In this document: piece after piece, positions 1 through 9,276 of the stretch
Layout: the number at the start of each line of letters is the position of its first letter
How positions within the stretch are numbered: the first letter of the stretch is position 1
Source of the DNA: Bacteroidales bacterium
Lineage (GTDB): Bacteria; Bacteroidota; Bacteroidia; Bacteroidales; JAUNSR01
DNA: 64,000 bases
NCBI GenBank assembly: GCA_030539115.1
Contig: JAUNSR010000005.1
Span: 23,360-87,359 of the forward strand
Reading direction: 5' to 3'
Position numbers and translations under genes: made by a program
The notes under the pieces: model-generated
The model's database searches: none
What the model saw: the letters and a program-made list of their open reading frames with translations, nothing else
What the model was told of the DNA's origin: nothing

Positions 1-494
1 CCTCTAAGGTACAAATGCGCCATTTATATACCTTTTGCGGGGTATCTCATCTTTAGGTGAGTTATGGCGTTTTCATTTGTATATATTATATTTTTTAACA
101 CTAAGGTGCAAATACGCCATTTACATATCCTTTTTGATATATCTCAATTTGTGATGAGTTTAGGCGATTTCATTTGTTCATTTATTTATTGGTTATATTT
201 TTTCTATTAAGTATAAATACACCCTCAAAAATATTCAGTTGGCATCTAAACATGGTATACAAGGCTTTATCATTTTAAATTCTTAAAGGTTTATCTCTTC
301 ACATTATCAATGCTGTAATAAAACAGTAGAAGATATTCCATAACAATAAGAAAAAGCAATGTGATAGCATTTATATATTTTTTCAATAAAGGCGACAGCG
401 CTTAAACAATTTAAGCACATTTTTAACACTTATAATTTAAAATCACAACAAATATAACCAACTAAATAAAAAAATGAAGCTATTTTGTTATCTA
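1..494. other. Intergenic region left of mltG
   Basis: No convincing gene is visible. The first 180 bases hold two copies of a structured repeat (listed separately). A more decayed third start, CTATTAAGTATAAATACACC, lies near 204-223. The remainder is AT-rich with no clear hairpin terminator for mltG, which ends at 495 on the minus strand. Confidence 0.6.
4..177. repeat. Two tandem copies of a 77-bp foldable element
   Basis: Copy 1 spans 4-80 and copy 2 spans 101-177, a period of 97. Both start CTAAGGT and end CATTTGT. Each copy is an imperfect palindrome. In copy 1, 11-17 pairs with 74-80 and 18-23 with 64-69. Inside are two small hairpins (28-32 with 41-45; 46-51 with 56-61), giving a three-way junction. 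In copy 2 the first inner stem is 125-129 with 136-140, where the C31-G42 pair has become T128-A137, a compensatory change. The second inner stem (143-146 with 155-158) is kept, and CGCC/GGCG of the outer stem is conserved. Function is unknown. It could be a REP-like or MITE-like DNA element, or a transcribed RNA. Confidence 0.6.
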
Positions 495-1541
495 TTATTT
501 TATATTGCGCGCATTAAGAGCTTTGCGGTACCTATTAGCGTTTACTTGATGCTGTGAAAAAGATTTTGCAAAATTGTGAGTCCCCGAAAAATCCTCTTTT
601 GCACACATATATATGTAGTCGTGAGCATCGGCAGAGAGAATAGTCTGCAAAGTCTGTTTAGAAACAAACCTTATCGGACCGGGAGGGACACCGGGATATT
701 TGTAAGTATTATAAGGGGAATCAACCTCAAGATGGGTATTTAAAATTCTTTTTAAAGAAAAATCCTGAAGGGCAAACTTTATGGTAGGGTCAGCCTGCAA
801 AGGCATATTAATTTGATATCTATTGATATACAGCCTGCCTACCACGCCTCTTTCAGACTTATCATTAGTTTCCTCCTCGGCTATTGAAGCTATCGTTGTC
901 AATTCCTGAGGTGTCACCCCCATGCTTTTAGCCTTTTCAATTTTTGCTTCTGTCCAAAAACGGTCATATTCTTTTTTCATTCTGTTGAAGATTTCCTCGG
1001 CACTTATTGTCCAATAAAATTCATAACTATCAGGAAAAAACATTGAAACAATAGTTTCATTATTAAAACCATATTTGGCAATAAAGGTTGAATCATTAAA
1101 AAGTGTCATTATAGATGCTGAATCTGCCATCAGCTGGCGTGATACGCTCTGAGCAAATTGTTCCTTTGTTCTTATATTGTTGAATTTGAAAGATACAGGA
1201 GTCTGCAATCCACGAGAAAGAATACGATACACATCAACAGGGCTCATGCTTGGGTCGAGTTTATAGGCGCCGGGCTTCATTTTAAGTTCATAGCCATCAA
1301 GTTTAGCCAATCTCTTAAATCTATAATAGGTTGATTTGTCGACATTATTTTGAATACCTTTAAGCAACTCATCAAAAGTTGTCTCAGGTCGGATATATAC
1401 TGTAAATGCTTCATTTGTGAAGGGATCAACTGTATATCTTCTTATTGTTATTATAGCTCCAAGAAGTATAAAAAGCAATATTGCAATGCTAATTCCCCAA
1501 TTTATCTTTTTTGACGATTTTTTTTTCGGTTTCGATTTCAT
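495..1541 (-). CDS. mltG: Endolytic murein transglycosylase MltG
   Basis: MltG/YceG cuts nascent peptidoglycan strands and is thought to set glycan chain length at the inner membrane. The 348-residue protein has a Lys-rich cytoplasmic start, one membrane helix (about residues 15-34), a LysM-like region, then the YceG catalytic domain. The catalytic motif SIAEEET is present, with the likely catalytic Glu at 222, and the family motif YPGVPPGPI lies near the C-terminus. Length fits the family. It stands alone on the minus strand, divergent from the first tRNA-Ser; the nearest neighbour downstream is the repeat pair at the window edge. The family call is secure from motifs. Confidence 0.93.
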   Translation of the reverse strand: MKSKPKKKSSKKINWGISIAILLFILLGAIITIRRYTVDPFTNEAFTVYIRPETTFDELLKGIQNNVDKSTYYRFKRLAKLDGYELKMKPGAYKLDPSMSPVDVYRILSRGLQTPVSFKFNNIRTKEQFAQSVSRQLMADSASIMTLFNDSTFIAKYGFNNETIVSMFFPDSYEFYWTISAEEIFNRMKKEYDRFWTEAKIEKAKSMGVTPQELTTIASIAEEETNDKSERGVVGRLYINRYQINMPLQADPTIKFALQDFSLKRILNTHLEVDSPYNTYKYPGVPPGPIRFVSKQTLQTILSADAHDYIYMCAKEDFSGTHNFAKSFSQHQVNANRYRKALNARNIK

Positions 1542-1613
1542 TCTAACTATTTCATTCTTAAAGAGTGGCCAAAATTAATCATAATTTTATAAGGATAAAA
1601 GCTCCACAAGCTA

Positions 1614-1644
1614 TTGCAAGGTTAAAAAACATCATTTATATTTG
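1614..1644 (+). promoter_or_regulatory. Promoter of tRNA-Ser copy 1
   Basis: TTG at 1614-1616 and TATATTTG at 1637-1644, separated by 20 bases, match the Bacteroidota primary-sigma consensus TTG-N19..21-TAnnTTTG. It lies about 40 bases upstream of the tRNA. The same arrangement recurs at the second tRNA-Ser. Confidence 0.75.
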
Positions 1645-1682
1645 CACCGCAATCGGGAAAAACCGATTAAGGAAAACAGTCA

Positions 1683-1769
1683 GGAAGGTTGGGTGAGTGG
1701 CTGAAACCACCAGTTTGCTAAACTGACGTACTCGTAAGGGTACCAGGAGTTCGAATCTCCTACCTTCCG
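1683..1769 (+). tRNA. tRNA-Ser (anticodon GCU), copy 1
   Basis: The acceptor stem GGAAGGT pairs with ACCTTCC and the discriminator is G. The anticodon loop TTGCTAA gives anticodon GCT (reads AGC/AGU). A long variable arm (GTACTC-GTAA-GGGTAC) marks a class II tRNA. The T-arm is AGGAG-TTCGAAT-CTCCT. No CCA is encoded. The 87-base sequence is identical to the copy at 9732-9818. Confidence 0.96.
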
Positions 1770-1778
1770 CGCTTCTAT

Positions 1779-1810
1779 AAAGCCCTCGGGACTTCGGTTT
1801 CGGGGGTTTT
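1779..1810 (+). terminator. Rho-independent terminator of tRNA-Ser copy 1
   Basis: A 14-bp stem (1779-1792 with 1797-1810, including G-T pairs) is closed by a TTCG tetraloop and ends in TTTT. It starts 9 bases after the tRNA. Confidence 0.85.
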
Positions 1811-2842
1811 ATTATTTTATCTATTTATGTGTTTTTTTATTTTTTCAAAAAAAACTGATTTTTATTGCTTCTCATAAATTTATTTTATTTACCTTGCATA
1901 TATAAATAATATACGGTGCTGTTTTTCATCATTTTATAAACATTATAATATCATTTTAACACTTTCTTAATTGAATATTTAACAACAAAACATTATTTAT
2001 TTTCACTTGTTTAGTATTTACTTTTATAAATATATTAATTGCATTTGTTTTAAATTCCCGTTTATGTGTCAGCCAATTTTTCGCAACAAAATACACTCTT
2101 TTTGTAATATCAATTTTCAGAACTAAAATTTCAATCAGTCTTTTGCCATTTTTATTCTGATTTTTTATAAAAATCATAGTTGAAAATTTCAAAATCGATG
2201 ATGAAAATTTTTTTATCGATAATAAAAATGGATTTTTGATTGTAGAAATTCTAAAAACATTAAAAGAAGTCGAATTTAAAATTCATATATTTCTAATATT
2301 CAACAATTTACATTTTTAAAACATAAATTAAATACGTTCAGTGTCAAATTTTGGAAGTTTATTATTTAATTGACTCGTAATAAGCATTTATATATTTATG
2401 TTTATTTGAATATTAAGCTTAAAGTCTATTCTCATTCTCATATATTTGCTTTTATATATTTGATGAGAAATGATAGAGCTTTTGAGAGGAAAAGACAACT
2501 TATTTTAGATTAATTAAGTAAAAATCTATACGTTTATCATCAGCAATGATAGAAAGCTGATTTTTCTAATATAAAAAAGCTACTATTAGAGCGAATTGTT
2601 TAGCTATAAGCAACTTATGAATCGTTTTTAAAAATTGGATAATTATTAGACCACGGTCATAAATTCTTCTATTTGCAACTTTTCACTTAGTTATCAAATA
2701 ATTCTTCAGTAGCAAAAGCATACCATTTATCCTATAAGCAAAAGTCTTCTTGGATTTAATGCATTCTTAATGAGTTTAATAATTCTTATTTTATTTTATC
2801 TCTATATTGAAAAGTCGGTATCTTTACAACAAAATTTATATA
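1811..2842. other. AT-rich gap between tRNA-Ser and the KilA-N pseudogene
   Basis: About 1 kb of very AT-rich DNA. A minus-strand open frame at 1956-2192 has low-complexity Lys/Ile/Asn composition and no recognisable motif, so I do not call it a gene. A weak promoter-like TATCTTTA at 2819-2826 lies just before the KilA-N start. Nothing else is evident. Confidence 0.5.
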
Positions 2843-3655
2843 ATGGCTAAAATAACAGTTCAAAATAAAGAAATCACAGTTCTGAACGTGAATGAGCAAG
2901 ACTACATATCTTTAACTGATATGGCAAGTGCTAAAGATGGGGATAGTAGAGCGGCTGACGTTATTAAGAATTGGATTCGCAACCGTTATACTATTGAATT
3001 CTTAGGCACATGGGAAATAATTCATAACCCCAATTTTAAAGTGGTCGAATTTGACCACTTTAAAATGCAGGCAGGTTTGCCTAGTTTTGTTTTGAGTGCT
3101 TCTGAATGGATTGAAAAGACAAAAGCAATAGGTATTATAGTAAAGAAAGGACGCTGTGGAGGAACTTATGCATATAAAGATATTGCTTTTGAATTTGGGA
3201 CAGCTATAAGCGTACCTTTTAAAATTTATTTGATAGAAGAGTTTCAAAGGCTGAAAACTGATGAACAGAAATTATTAGGTTGGACAGCCAAACGAGAACT
3301 ATCCAAAATCAACTACCGAATTCATACGTATGCTATCAAGAACAACTTGATACCTGCAGAAGTTTCCTCCAAACAGGCAAGCATCATTTATGCTGACTAA
3401 GCCGACGTGCTGAATGTCGCGATGTTTGGAATGACTGCCAAGATGTGGCACGAACAGAATCCTGAAATGAAAGGCAACATTCGTGATTATGCTTCAATCA
3501 ATGAGTTAATTTGTTTGTCGAACATGGAGAGTATTAATGCTGTGTTTATTATACAAGGTATTTCACAAGTAGAAAGGCTTTTAAAGCTCAATCAGATCGC
3601 CATTCAACAGATGAAAATACTTGAAGATGACAGGAATAGAAATATGTTGAAATAA
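2843..3655 (+). pseudogene. KilA-N domain protein split by an in-frame stop
   Basis: KilA-N proteins are DNA-binding, phage-antirepressor-like proteins that are common as single genes in Bacteroidota. Residues from ATG 2843 carry the family block ISLTDMASAKDGDSRAADVI, then WIRNR, SASEWIEKT and GGTYAYKDIAFEF. Translation stops at TAA 3398-3400, in the middle of a conserved stretch, and the same frame continues at once (ADVLNVAMFGMTAKMW...) to 3655. In relatives I recall, a Glu (GAA) follows YAD/YAE here, so one G-to-T change explains the stop. There is no frameshift and the second half remains intact, so the mutation is recent or is read through. An ATG 36 bases upstream is unlikely because the weak TATCTTTA element (2819-2826) lies downstream of it. 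No phage genes flank it. Confidence 0.82.
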
Positions 3656-3771
3656 AATTATTTTTATATATTCAAAACGACCAACAATACTTTTCAATTT
3701 TTGAATTTAATCAAGTTAGATTTATTTGCTATAAAACAGAAATTTATCATCTATAGAACATAGTATTTATC

Positions 3772-4401
3772 ATGAGAAAAAAGATTCTATTTACGTTTTT
3801 GACATTATGCGCAGCCTCTATTGGCTATTCACAGGATAAAAATCCACTTGGTTTTCAAGCAGAGTTTGGCTATAGTCTTGGAATATCAAATTCTAAACAT
3901 GAAGTTTACAAGTTTTTAATAACCCCGGGAGTAAACATAAATGACAATATGTTTTTAGGTGTCGGCATAGGATATCTGAATTTTTCAAATGGAGACTACT
4001 ATACAAGTGCACATGATTTTAAAACTACATTTTCATCTTTGCCCTTGTATGCCAATTTTAAATATTCAACAGAACTCGGGCGATATTTGAGTCCGTTTAT
4101 TGGAGTAAAGGCAGGATATCAATTAATAAACAAAAATAAATTAATAGATTATCAGGATGCAAGTTTCGTATATAATTATGATGGTGGCATTTTCCTTTCT
4201 CCTGAGATTGGCGTTAACTTTGATTTTGTAAAAAACTCAAAACTTTTTCTTGCACTTACTTACGATTGCCTTGGATATAAGATTAAATCCGAATCGTCAT
4301 TTTTTGAATTGACAAACAATAATAACAACGGCAGCATTATTAAGAATACCACCAATAAAATCAAATCAGGAATCGGTTTGACAATTGGGGTATCATTCTA
4401 A
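3772..4401 (+). CDS. Outer-membrane beta-barrel protein
   Basis: A 209-residue protein with a signal peptide of about 20 residues ending in YSQ. The mature part consists of alternating amphipathic strands (GFQAEFGYSLGIS, FLGVGIGYLNF, PLYANFKYS, SPFIGVKAGYQL, SPEIGVNFDF) and ends in a terminal strand with a C-terminal Phe, as expected for small OmpW/porin-like barrels (outer membrane protein beta-barrel domain). Ligand or partner is unknown. It is a single gene with the CotH-family gene convergent 21 bases away. Placement in the outer membrane is an inference from strand pattern and signal peptide. Confidence 0.75.
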   Translation: MRKKILFTFLTLCAASIGYSQDKNPLGFQAEFGYSLGISNSKHEVYKFLITPGVNINDNMFLGVGIGYLNFSNGDYYTSAHDFKTTFSSLPLYANFKYSTELGRYLSPFIGVKAGYQLINKNKLIDYQDASFVYNYDGGIFLSPEIGVNFDFVKNSKLFLALTYDCLGYKIKSESSFFELTNNNNNGSIIKNTTNKIKSGIGLTIGVSF

Positions 4402-4422
4402 AATATGGTGTTTTATTTATTT

Positions 4423-6759
4423 CTAATAAGCGACAGTAAATTTTTCGCTTTTCCCATTAATATTTAAAATGTATATTCCGGAATATGGCATCTCTTTTGA
4501 GAAAGATGTTCCGGAATTTATATTTGAATAAACCAATATTCCGCTCAAAGAATAGATATTTACTACAGAATGTTGGGGAACATCATTTACAAATATTGTT
4601 CTTCCGTCAACATAATAGTTTACGTCGTCGGCTTCAATATCATTTGAAAGGGTTGGCTGGCTGACAACTCCAATAAGACCCGCATCGATATACTGACCTC
4701 CCTCAGTTTGATGACAATGAACAGCAATCACATTATTACCCTTTTTCAAAAGTGATTTGTCGATTTTATATTTATTATAGCCGACCAAATAATTTTGAAA
4801 TTGAGCAGCCAATACCCCATTTATATAGACTTCACTGTCTTCATCATAAAATATTGAGAGAATCAAGGACTGCAAATTATCTATTACATCGTCCGCGACA
4901 TTAAAACTTCTTCGGATATAAATATCAGAAGAAGTCCAAGAGGTGCAAACATTTATAGTACCAAACGGAGCAAGTTGGGATTTCCAAGTGTTGTCGTTAA
5001 AACTCACCGAATACCAATCAACAGGGGGAGTGTCGAGCGAAGTTTTCCACAAATATCTATTTGATGAATCTTCAGAAGTGGGAAGAATCACAATATTATC
5101 GGCACAAAAATATTTAACCTGCTCGTCAGCCCAAATAAATCTTTTCACAAGATAATCTTTGAGGTAGTCTATATATCCTTGATAGGTATCAGTAACAAAT
5201 ATATTTGTGAATATTTTTTGGTTCAAAGACATCCATCTTTCATAATTTAAGATTTGAGAATCATTGATAAGTCGGCTGTTTTCATCGATATAATCATTCA
5301 TAATAGCCTCCACCCCATTGTCAATAATGATATTCCATTGTCTTTTAAGTTCCTCTTTGGCAATCTTAGTATTCATAATTCTTGGGAACCATTGCTTAAA
5401 GCCAAAATTGACATCAAGAATAGATTTTTCAAGACTCATTCTTCCATCATTTAAGTAGGCTTGATCAAAATCCCAAACCGGTCCAAAGTACAATTTATCG
5501 TCGTTTCTTTTTTTATAGCAATGAAAGCACCAAAAGCTGTCGCAATTGCCCGAAATTTCAGAGATAAGATAATAGCTTACCGCTGATTTAATATCAATAT
5601 ATTGAGTACATGCCCGTTCAGGGTCACTATATAAAACGGATTCCATTGTATAGACATGATTCTTTATATAATTTTTTTGTTCTTCAGTTATAAGATCATC
5701 TTCGGGAGATTTAATGGTAATATCAACACCTTGGGGAGTTGTGAAATAGACCGGTTCAAGTTTTGCATATCCATCAACTTCCAAATGATATCCACCGCTA
5801 AGTTCCGGCATTTGATTGTCTTGTGGAGTCATTTCCTGAATATCTATTCTATTTTCTCTAACATCGATTTGGTCGCTGACAAAATAAGTCCCGTAATAGA
5901 AGCCATCCAAAAACACATCGGCAAATACACATACAGGCGTAAACTCAAATTCAAGATTTTTAGCCATCTCAAATGTCAGACCATTTCTAAGAAAAGTTTT
6001 ATCGACATGACTTGAGATAAGAGTCCAGTTTTTTGCATTAGCCGGCAAGTTCAGAAAATGCTGTTTTTTATCAAATTTTATCCTGAAAGACTTTTTTGTA
6101 AGATAATCCCATGTGGAATTGCCTCTTCCTTTTATTGATGCAGGAAATGACTGAACTCCATCGTTTGATGCTACAAAGACTTTTGAATTTTCGGCATAGA
6201 CGGATTTATCCACAAAATCAAAGTTCCCTGCAGTTTCAAGATATATTGAAGGAAGATTTGTCAATTGCTTGTATTCTCTTATTTGAGAATCGGGATTGGC
6301 ATAAAACTCGATATCGGCAACATTACAATAGGTATTTGGGCAATAACACCTGACATATCTAAAGCTTGATATATTCTCAATAGTATAAATTGTGTAATGA
6401 TATGGAGAGGGAGTGTCAATAATAGTGAAAAGATTCTGAGCGTCAGAGAAATCTTCTTTATTGGCACCTTGAATAATTGCACCAAGGAGCCTTTCAGGCT
6501 TTTCCTTCCTTGGAAAAAGTCTTATTTTCTTAATGTTGTACGGCTGCTTTAAATCAAGGCCTACCCAACCTTTGAGATTTTTGGCTCTGAAACAGGTGTT
6601 TTCATCAGTATCAAAGGCAAAATATTTCGGAGTATTATATACATCATTGCTCTCAGAGGCAATAATCTCACCTCTAAGCTTTTGAAAACCGGATATATCC
6701 TGAGAATAAGTATTAATAAAAAAACAAAGCAGAATATGTAAGAGAAATACTTTTTTCAT
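4423..6759 (-). CDS. Secreted CotH-family protein with discoidin domain and T9SS sorting signal
   Basis: The 778-residue protein has a signal peptide (about 1-19), then an F5/8 type C (discoidin-like) region to about 155. A CotH kinase-like region follows (about 180-520), recognisable from KGRGNSTWDYLTKKSFRIKF and FGPVWDFDQAY. Next comes a second galactose-binding-like beta domain (about 560-700, INGVLAAQF...GNNVIAVHCHQ). The last 70 residues (VVNIYSLSGILVYS...YSGIYILNINGKSEKFTVAY) match the type A sorting domain of the type IX secretion system. CotH proteins of spores phosphorylate coat proteins; the role of secreted bacteroidal members is not known. Predicted destination is the cell surface or medium through T9SS. 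No T9SS component genes lie in the window. Confidence 0.83.
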   Translation of the reverse strand: MKKVFLLHILLCFFINTYSQDISGFQKLRGEIIASESNDVYNTPKYFAFDTDENTCFRAKNLKGWVGLDLKQPYNIKKIRLFPRKEKPERLLGAIIQGANKEDFSDAQNLFTIIDTPSPYHYTIYTIENISSFRYVRCYCPNTYCNVADIEFYANPDSQIREYKQLTNLPSIYLETAGNFDFVDKSVYAENSKVFVASNDGVQSFPASIKGRGNSTWDYLTKKSFRIKFDKKQHFLNLPANAKNWTLISSHVDKTFLRNGLTFEMAKNLEFEFTPVCVFADVFLDGFYYGTYFVSDQIDVRENRIDIQEMTPQDNQMPELSGGYHLEVDGYAKLEPVYFTTPQGVDITIKSPEDDLITEEQKNYIKNHVYTMESVLYSDPERACTQYIDIKSAVSYYLISEISGNCDSFWCFHCYKKRNDDKLYFGPVWDFDQAYLNDGRMSLEKSILDVNFGFKQWFPRIMNTKIAKEELKRQWNIIIDNGVEAIMNDYIDENSRLINDSQILNYERWMSLNQKIFTNIFVTDTYQGYIDYLKDYLVKRFIWADEQVKYFCADNIVILPTSEDSSNRYLWKTSLDTPPVDWYSVSFNDNTWKSQLAPFGTINVCTSWTSSDIYIRRSFNVADDVIDNLQSLILSIFYDEDSEVYINGVLAAQFQNYLVGYNKYKIDKSLLKKGNNVIAVHCHQTEGGQYIDAGLIGVVSQPTLSNDIEADDVNYYVDGRTIFVNDVPQHSVVNIYSLSGILVYSNINSGTSFSKEMPYSGIYILNINGKSEKFTVAY

Positions 6760-6961
6760 TCTATTTAGATAACAAGGTAAATAAATATATAATCAATATC
6801 CATAATCAAAAATATTTATTTTAATATATTTAGGCTTTTAAAAATCGGTCAAAACATAACAATATCATATTTCTTTATATCAAATTTGGAATGATTTAGT
6901 AAGTTTACATCACAATTGAGAAAAAATTTATATCAACATTTATAAAAGAGATTTATTAACC

Positions 6962-7750
6962 ATGAAAATTTCACCTCGCTTTTTATCATTAATAATGATA
7001 ATATTCTTGGCTGCAGGTAATGTTTTTGCAGCAAAAAAGAAAAATATTAATATTGTATATATTGGGAACAGTATTAGTCAGGGAGTTATAATTAAAAATC
7101 CTGAACTTAATGCTCCGCCTGTAAAATGCAGCAAATGGCTCAATGAAAATATTCCGGGCAGAATAATCAAATTTTCAAACCAAGGTGTGAGCGGACTTAC
7201 CACTCTGAACTTTTTGCCAGAAGAGGAGACATATTTTAATAATGTTACTTTTGCGGCAGATACTTTAAAAAAGGCTGATGATAAAGCCTTAATGCTTTTT
7301 TCAATCATGATTGGTACCAATGACAGTGCTATTAGTGGTTGTTATGGGTCTCCTGTTAATCCGGTTCAATATATTACAAATCTTAAAGTAATAATTGAGA
7401 CTCTTGCAAAGAAGTATCCGGATGCTGTTTTCGTTATTAATCGTGCCATTTGGTATTCTCCAAACACATATAACGGCTCAATGTATCTAAAAAGTGGTCT
7501 TGACAGATTAAATTCATATTTTCCAAGGATTCAAAAGATGATTGAAGATTATTCAAGGACAATGCCAAACCGGGTATTTCTTGGAGACACTGAGGCTTAT
7601 GAATTTTTTAAAGAAAATCATACTTCTTATTTAATACCTGAAAACGGCAATGCCGGAGTTTTCTACCTTCATCCAAATATCGAGGGAGCAGAAAAGCTCG
7701 GCATCTATTGGGGCAATGCTATTAAAAAGGTGATAGAGAGCAATTTTTAA
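6962..7750 (+). CDS. Secreted SGNH/GDSL-type hydrolase
   Basis: SGNH hydrolases are Ser esterases that often deacetylate glycans. The signal peptide ends around residue 23. Block I reads YIGNSISQG with the likely nucleophile Ser37 (GNS in place of GDS). Block III reads IGTND. Block V reads FYLHPNIEG with His237. The Asp normally three residues before this His (DxxH) is Phe here, so the catalytic dyad or triad may be completed differently. Length (262) is normal for a single-domain enzyme. It is a single gene, and the ATP-grasp-like gene is convergent. Substrate cannot be told from sequence. Confidence 0.75.
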   Translation: MKISPRFLSLIMIIFLAAGNVFAAKKKNINIVYIGNSISQGVIIKNPELNAPPVKCSKWLNENIPGRIIKFSNQGVSGLTTLNFLPEEETYFNNVTFAADTLKKADDKALMLFSIMIGTNDSAISGCYGSPVNPVQYITNLKVIIETLAKKYPDAVFVINRAIWYSPNTYNGSMYLKSGLDRLNSYFPRIQKMIEDYSRTMPNRVFLGDTEAYEFFKENHTSYLIPENGNAGVFYLHPNIEGAEKLGIYWGNAIKKVIESNF

Positions 7751-7768
7751 CCACTAAAGCTTAGAGTC

Positions 7769-7810
7769 AAAAGAGAAATATGGCATTTTAATAAGTCGTA
7801 TTTCTCTTTT
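7769..7810. terminator. Bidirectional terminator
   Basis: A 12-bp perfect stem (7769-7780 with 7799-7810) with a T-run on the plus side lies between two convergent genes ending at 7750 and 7849. Confidence 0.8.
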
Positions 7811-7848
7811 GTTTTTATATAAAAAGTATAGTGTCAATTAAAAACACA

Positions 7849-8958
7849 CTAATATAAAATGTAGGCAATATATGATGTATTGTCATCTACCGGAGTTAAA
7901 TTAAGATATTTGGAATATTTATTATTTAAAATATTATGATGCTTATATTGCTCGATCATATTGTTATGCCAGTTTAAAGCATCTCCGGATTTTTTAAAAA
8001 AGTCAATTTTAAAATCTCCTCTTCCCTCTTTGATAATGTTTTTATAGAGCATTGAAGCAACTACTCCCATGGTCATTCTAAGATTGAGCTCTATACATGG
8101 GTGAAGATGAAAAATATTACAGTCTTTATAAATCATCATATCGATTCCAAAGAAGCCGGTATATTTATTATTCAATATTTTCTTTAATATTGGGATAAGC
8201 ATACAAATGGTGTTATCTAAAAGTTCACGATTAATAAAACTTGTAATGATTTGTTTGATATCTTCATTTGAAGCTAAAACATTACCACGATAAATACCAT
8301 TAATATCTGTATTGAAAAGAGAGAACCCATAAAAGGAAACCGATCCATTTTCATCTGCATAAAAGAGAGCTCCAAAATCGATAATCTTATCAAACTCTTT
8401 TTCAATAATTATAGACCTATTTTTATTTAAAATGTTTTTGGCTCTGTTTAACAGGTTTTGTTTTGTATTCTGTTTGCTCCAAATAATACCTTTTCCTGAT
8501 GAGCTCCAAGGGGATTTTAAAATAAACTTTTCCTGATTATCAAACATTACGGATATTTCTTCAATCTCACTGCACAAAATAGGAAGCTGAGGAAGAGGAT
8601 AATCAGAATCATAAATATTTAAAGATTTAAGTATTTCTATTGATGTTTTACGATGTGAGATATCTCTTAAATAATTGATATCATCCTCAGATGGAAGATT
8701 TAAAAATTCTATTGGTAAAGATTTTATAAAATTTAAAACAGCCGGACTCCAACCCCATACAAAAGCTTTGGCATTTACAATATTGCGGCTGTCCAAATCA
8801 TTGACGTTATAAAAAATCTTATCACCATCAAATTTTATATGTTCGAACATTGGTACTAAATCGTCGCTCATCTTTTGTATAGCCAAAGGAGAAACAAAAT
8901 TTTTGTCTCCATTGGCAAGAGCCATATCGTTGTCAGGATTATAAAACCAAATATTCAT
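7849..8958 (-). CDS. Conserved bacteroidal protein, ATP-grasp-like
   Basis: The 369-residue protein begins MNIWFYNPDNDMALANG, a start I associate with an uncharacterised Bacteroidota family. KFILKSPWSSSGKGIIWSK resembles the flexible Gly/Ser loop and Lys of ATP-grasp ligases. HPCIELNLRMTMG resembles their metal-binding E-x-N/N-x-R segment. No signal peptide is visible, so it is probably cytoplasmic. If it is an active ATP-grasp enzyme, it would join a carboxylate to an amine or thiol by way of an acyl phosphate. Substrate is unknown and no biosynthetic partner lies nearby. Family-level function is inference; the fold call is moderately supported. Confidence 0.6.
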   Translation of the reverse strand: MNIWFYNPDNDMALANGDKNFVSPLAIQKMSDDLVPMFEHIKFDGDKIFYNVNDLDSRNIVNAKAFVWGWSPAVLNFIKSLPIEFLNLPSEDDINYLRDISHRKTSIEILKSLNIYDSDYPLPQLPILCSEIEEISVMFDNQEKFILKSPWSSSGKGIIWSKQNTKQNLLNRAKNILNKNRSIIIEKEFDKIIDFGALFYADENGSVSFYGFSLFNTDINGIYRGNVLASNEDIKQIITSFINRELLDNTICMLIPILKKILNNKYTGFFGIDMMIYKDCNIFHLHPCIELNLRMTMGVVASMLYKNIIKEGRGDFKIDFFKKSGDALNWHNNMIEQYKHHNILNNKYSKYLNLTPVDDNTSYIAYILY

Positions 8959-9060
8959 AAACGAAAAAAAATAGAATAGGCATCAAATATAATAATATGC
9001 CTATTCTATTTTGTTACAAGTATAAAAACAAATGATAATTTATTTTTTAAAAGAGACCGG

Positions 9061-9276
9061 TTATCCCAAAGCCTCAACTTTAGCAGACAATTCTTTTTCA
9101 AGAGACTTTCTTACAGAAGAAAGACGATTTAGAAAATTCTTCTTGAATACTCTCATGCCTGAATATTTCCCATCATTATATATTTTAACTATATAATTGG
9201 AGTCTATTTCAAATATATCTATTTGATGACCGTTTATTGTCCACTCTGCTGTCTTAACTACTGAGGCCATATTCAA
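9061..9276 (-). CDS. Small hypothetical protein (71 aa)
   Basis: I do not recognise it. The 71-residue product reads like a folded small domain: several beta-type segments (EWTINGHQIDIFEI, SNYIVKIYNDG) followed by a basic, amphipathic helix (RLSSVRKSLEKELSAKVEAL). A start two codons downstream (MASVVKT) is also possible. It has no signal peptide or Cys. It lies alone between the ATP-grasp-like gene (same strand, 102 bases beyond) and the second tRNA-Ser. Amino-acid composition is balanced, unlike the noise frames in this AT-rich DNA, which is why I list it. Confidence 0.55.
   Translation of the reverse strand: MNMASVVKTAEWTINGHQIDIFEIDSNYIVKIYNDGKYSGMRVFKKNFLNRLSSVRKSLEKELSAKVEALG

Noticed and set aside
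1956..2192. 78-codon minus-strand open frame
   Set aside because: Low-complexity Lys/Ile/Asn composition expected from AT-rich non-coding DNA; no motif, promoter or terminator.
2807..3655. Prophage remnant around the KilA-N gene
   Set aside because: No other phage-like gene, integrase or attachment repeat was seen; KilA-N genes are frequently solitary in Bacteroidota.
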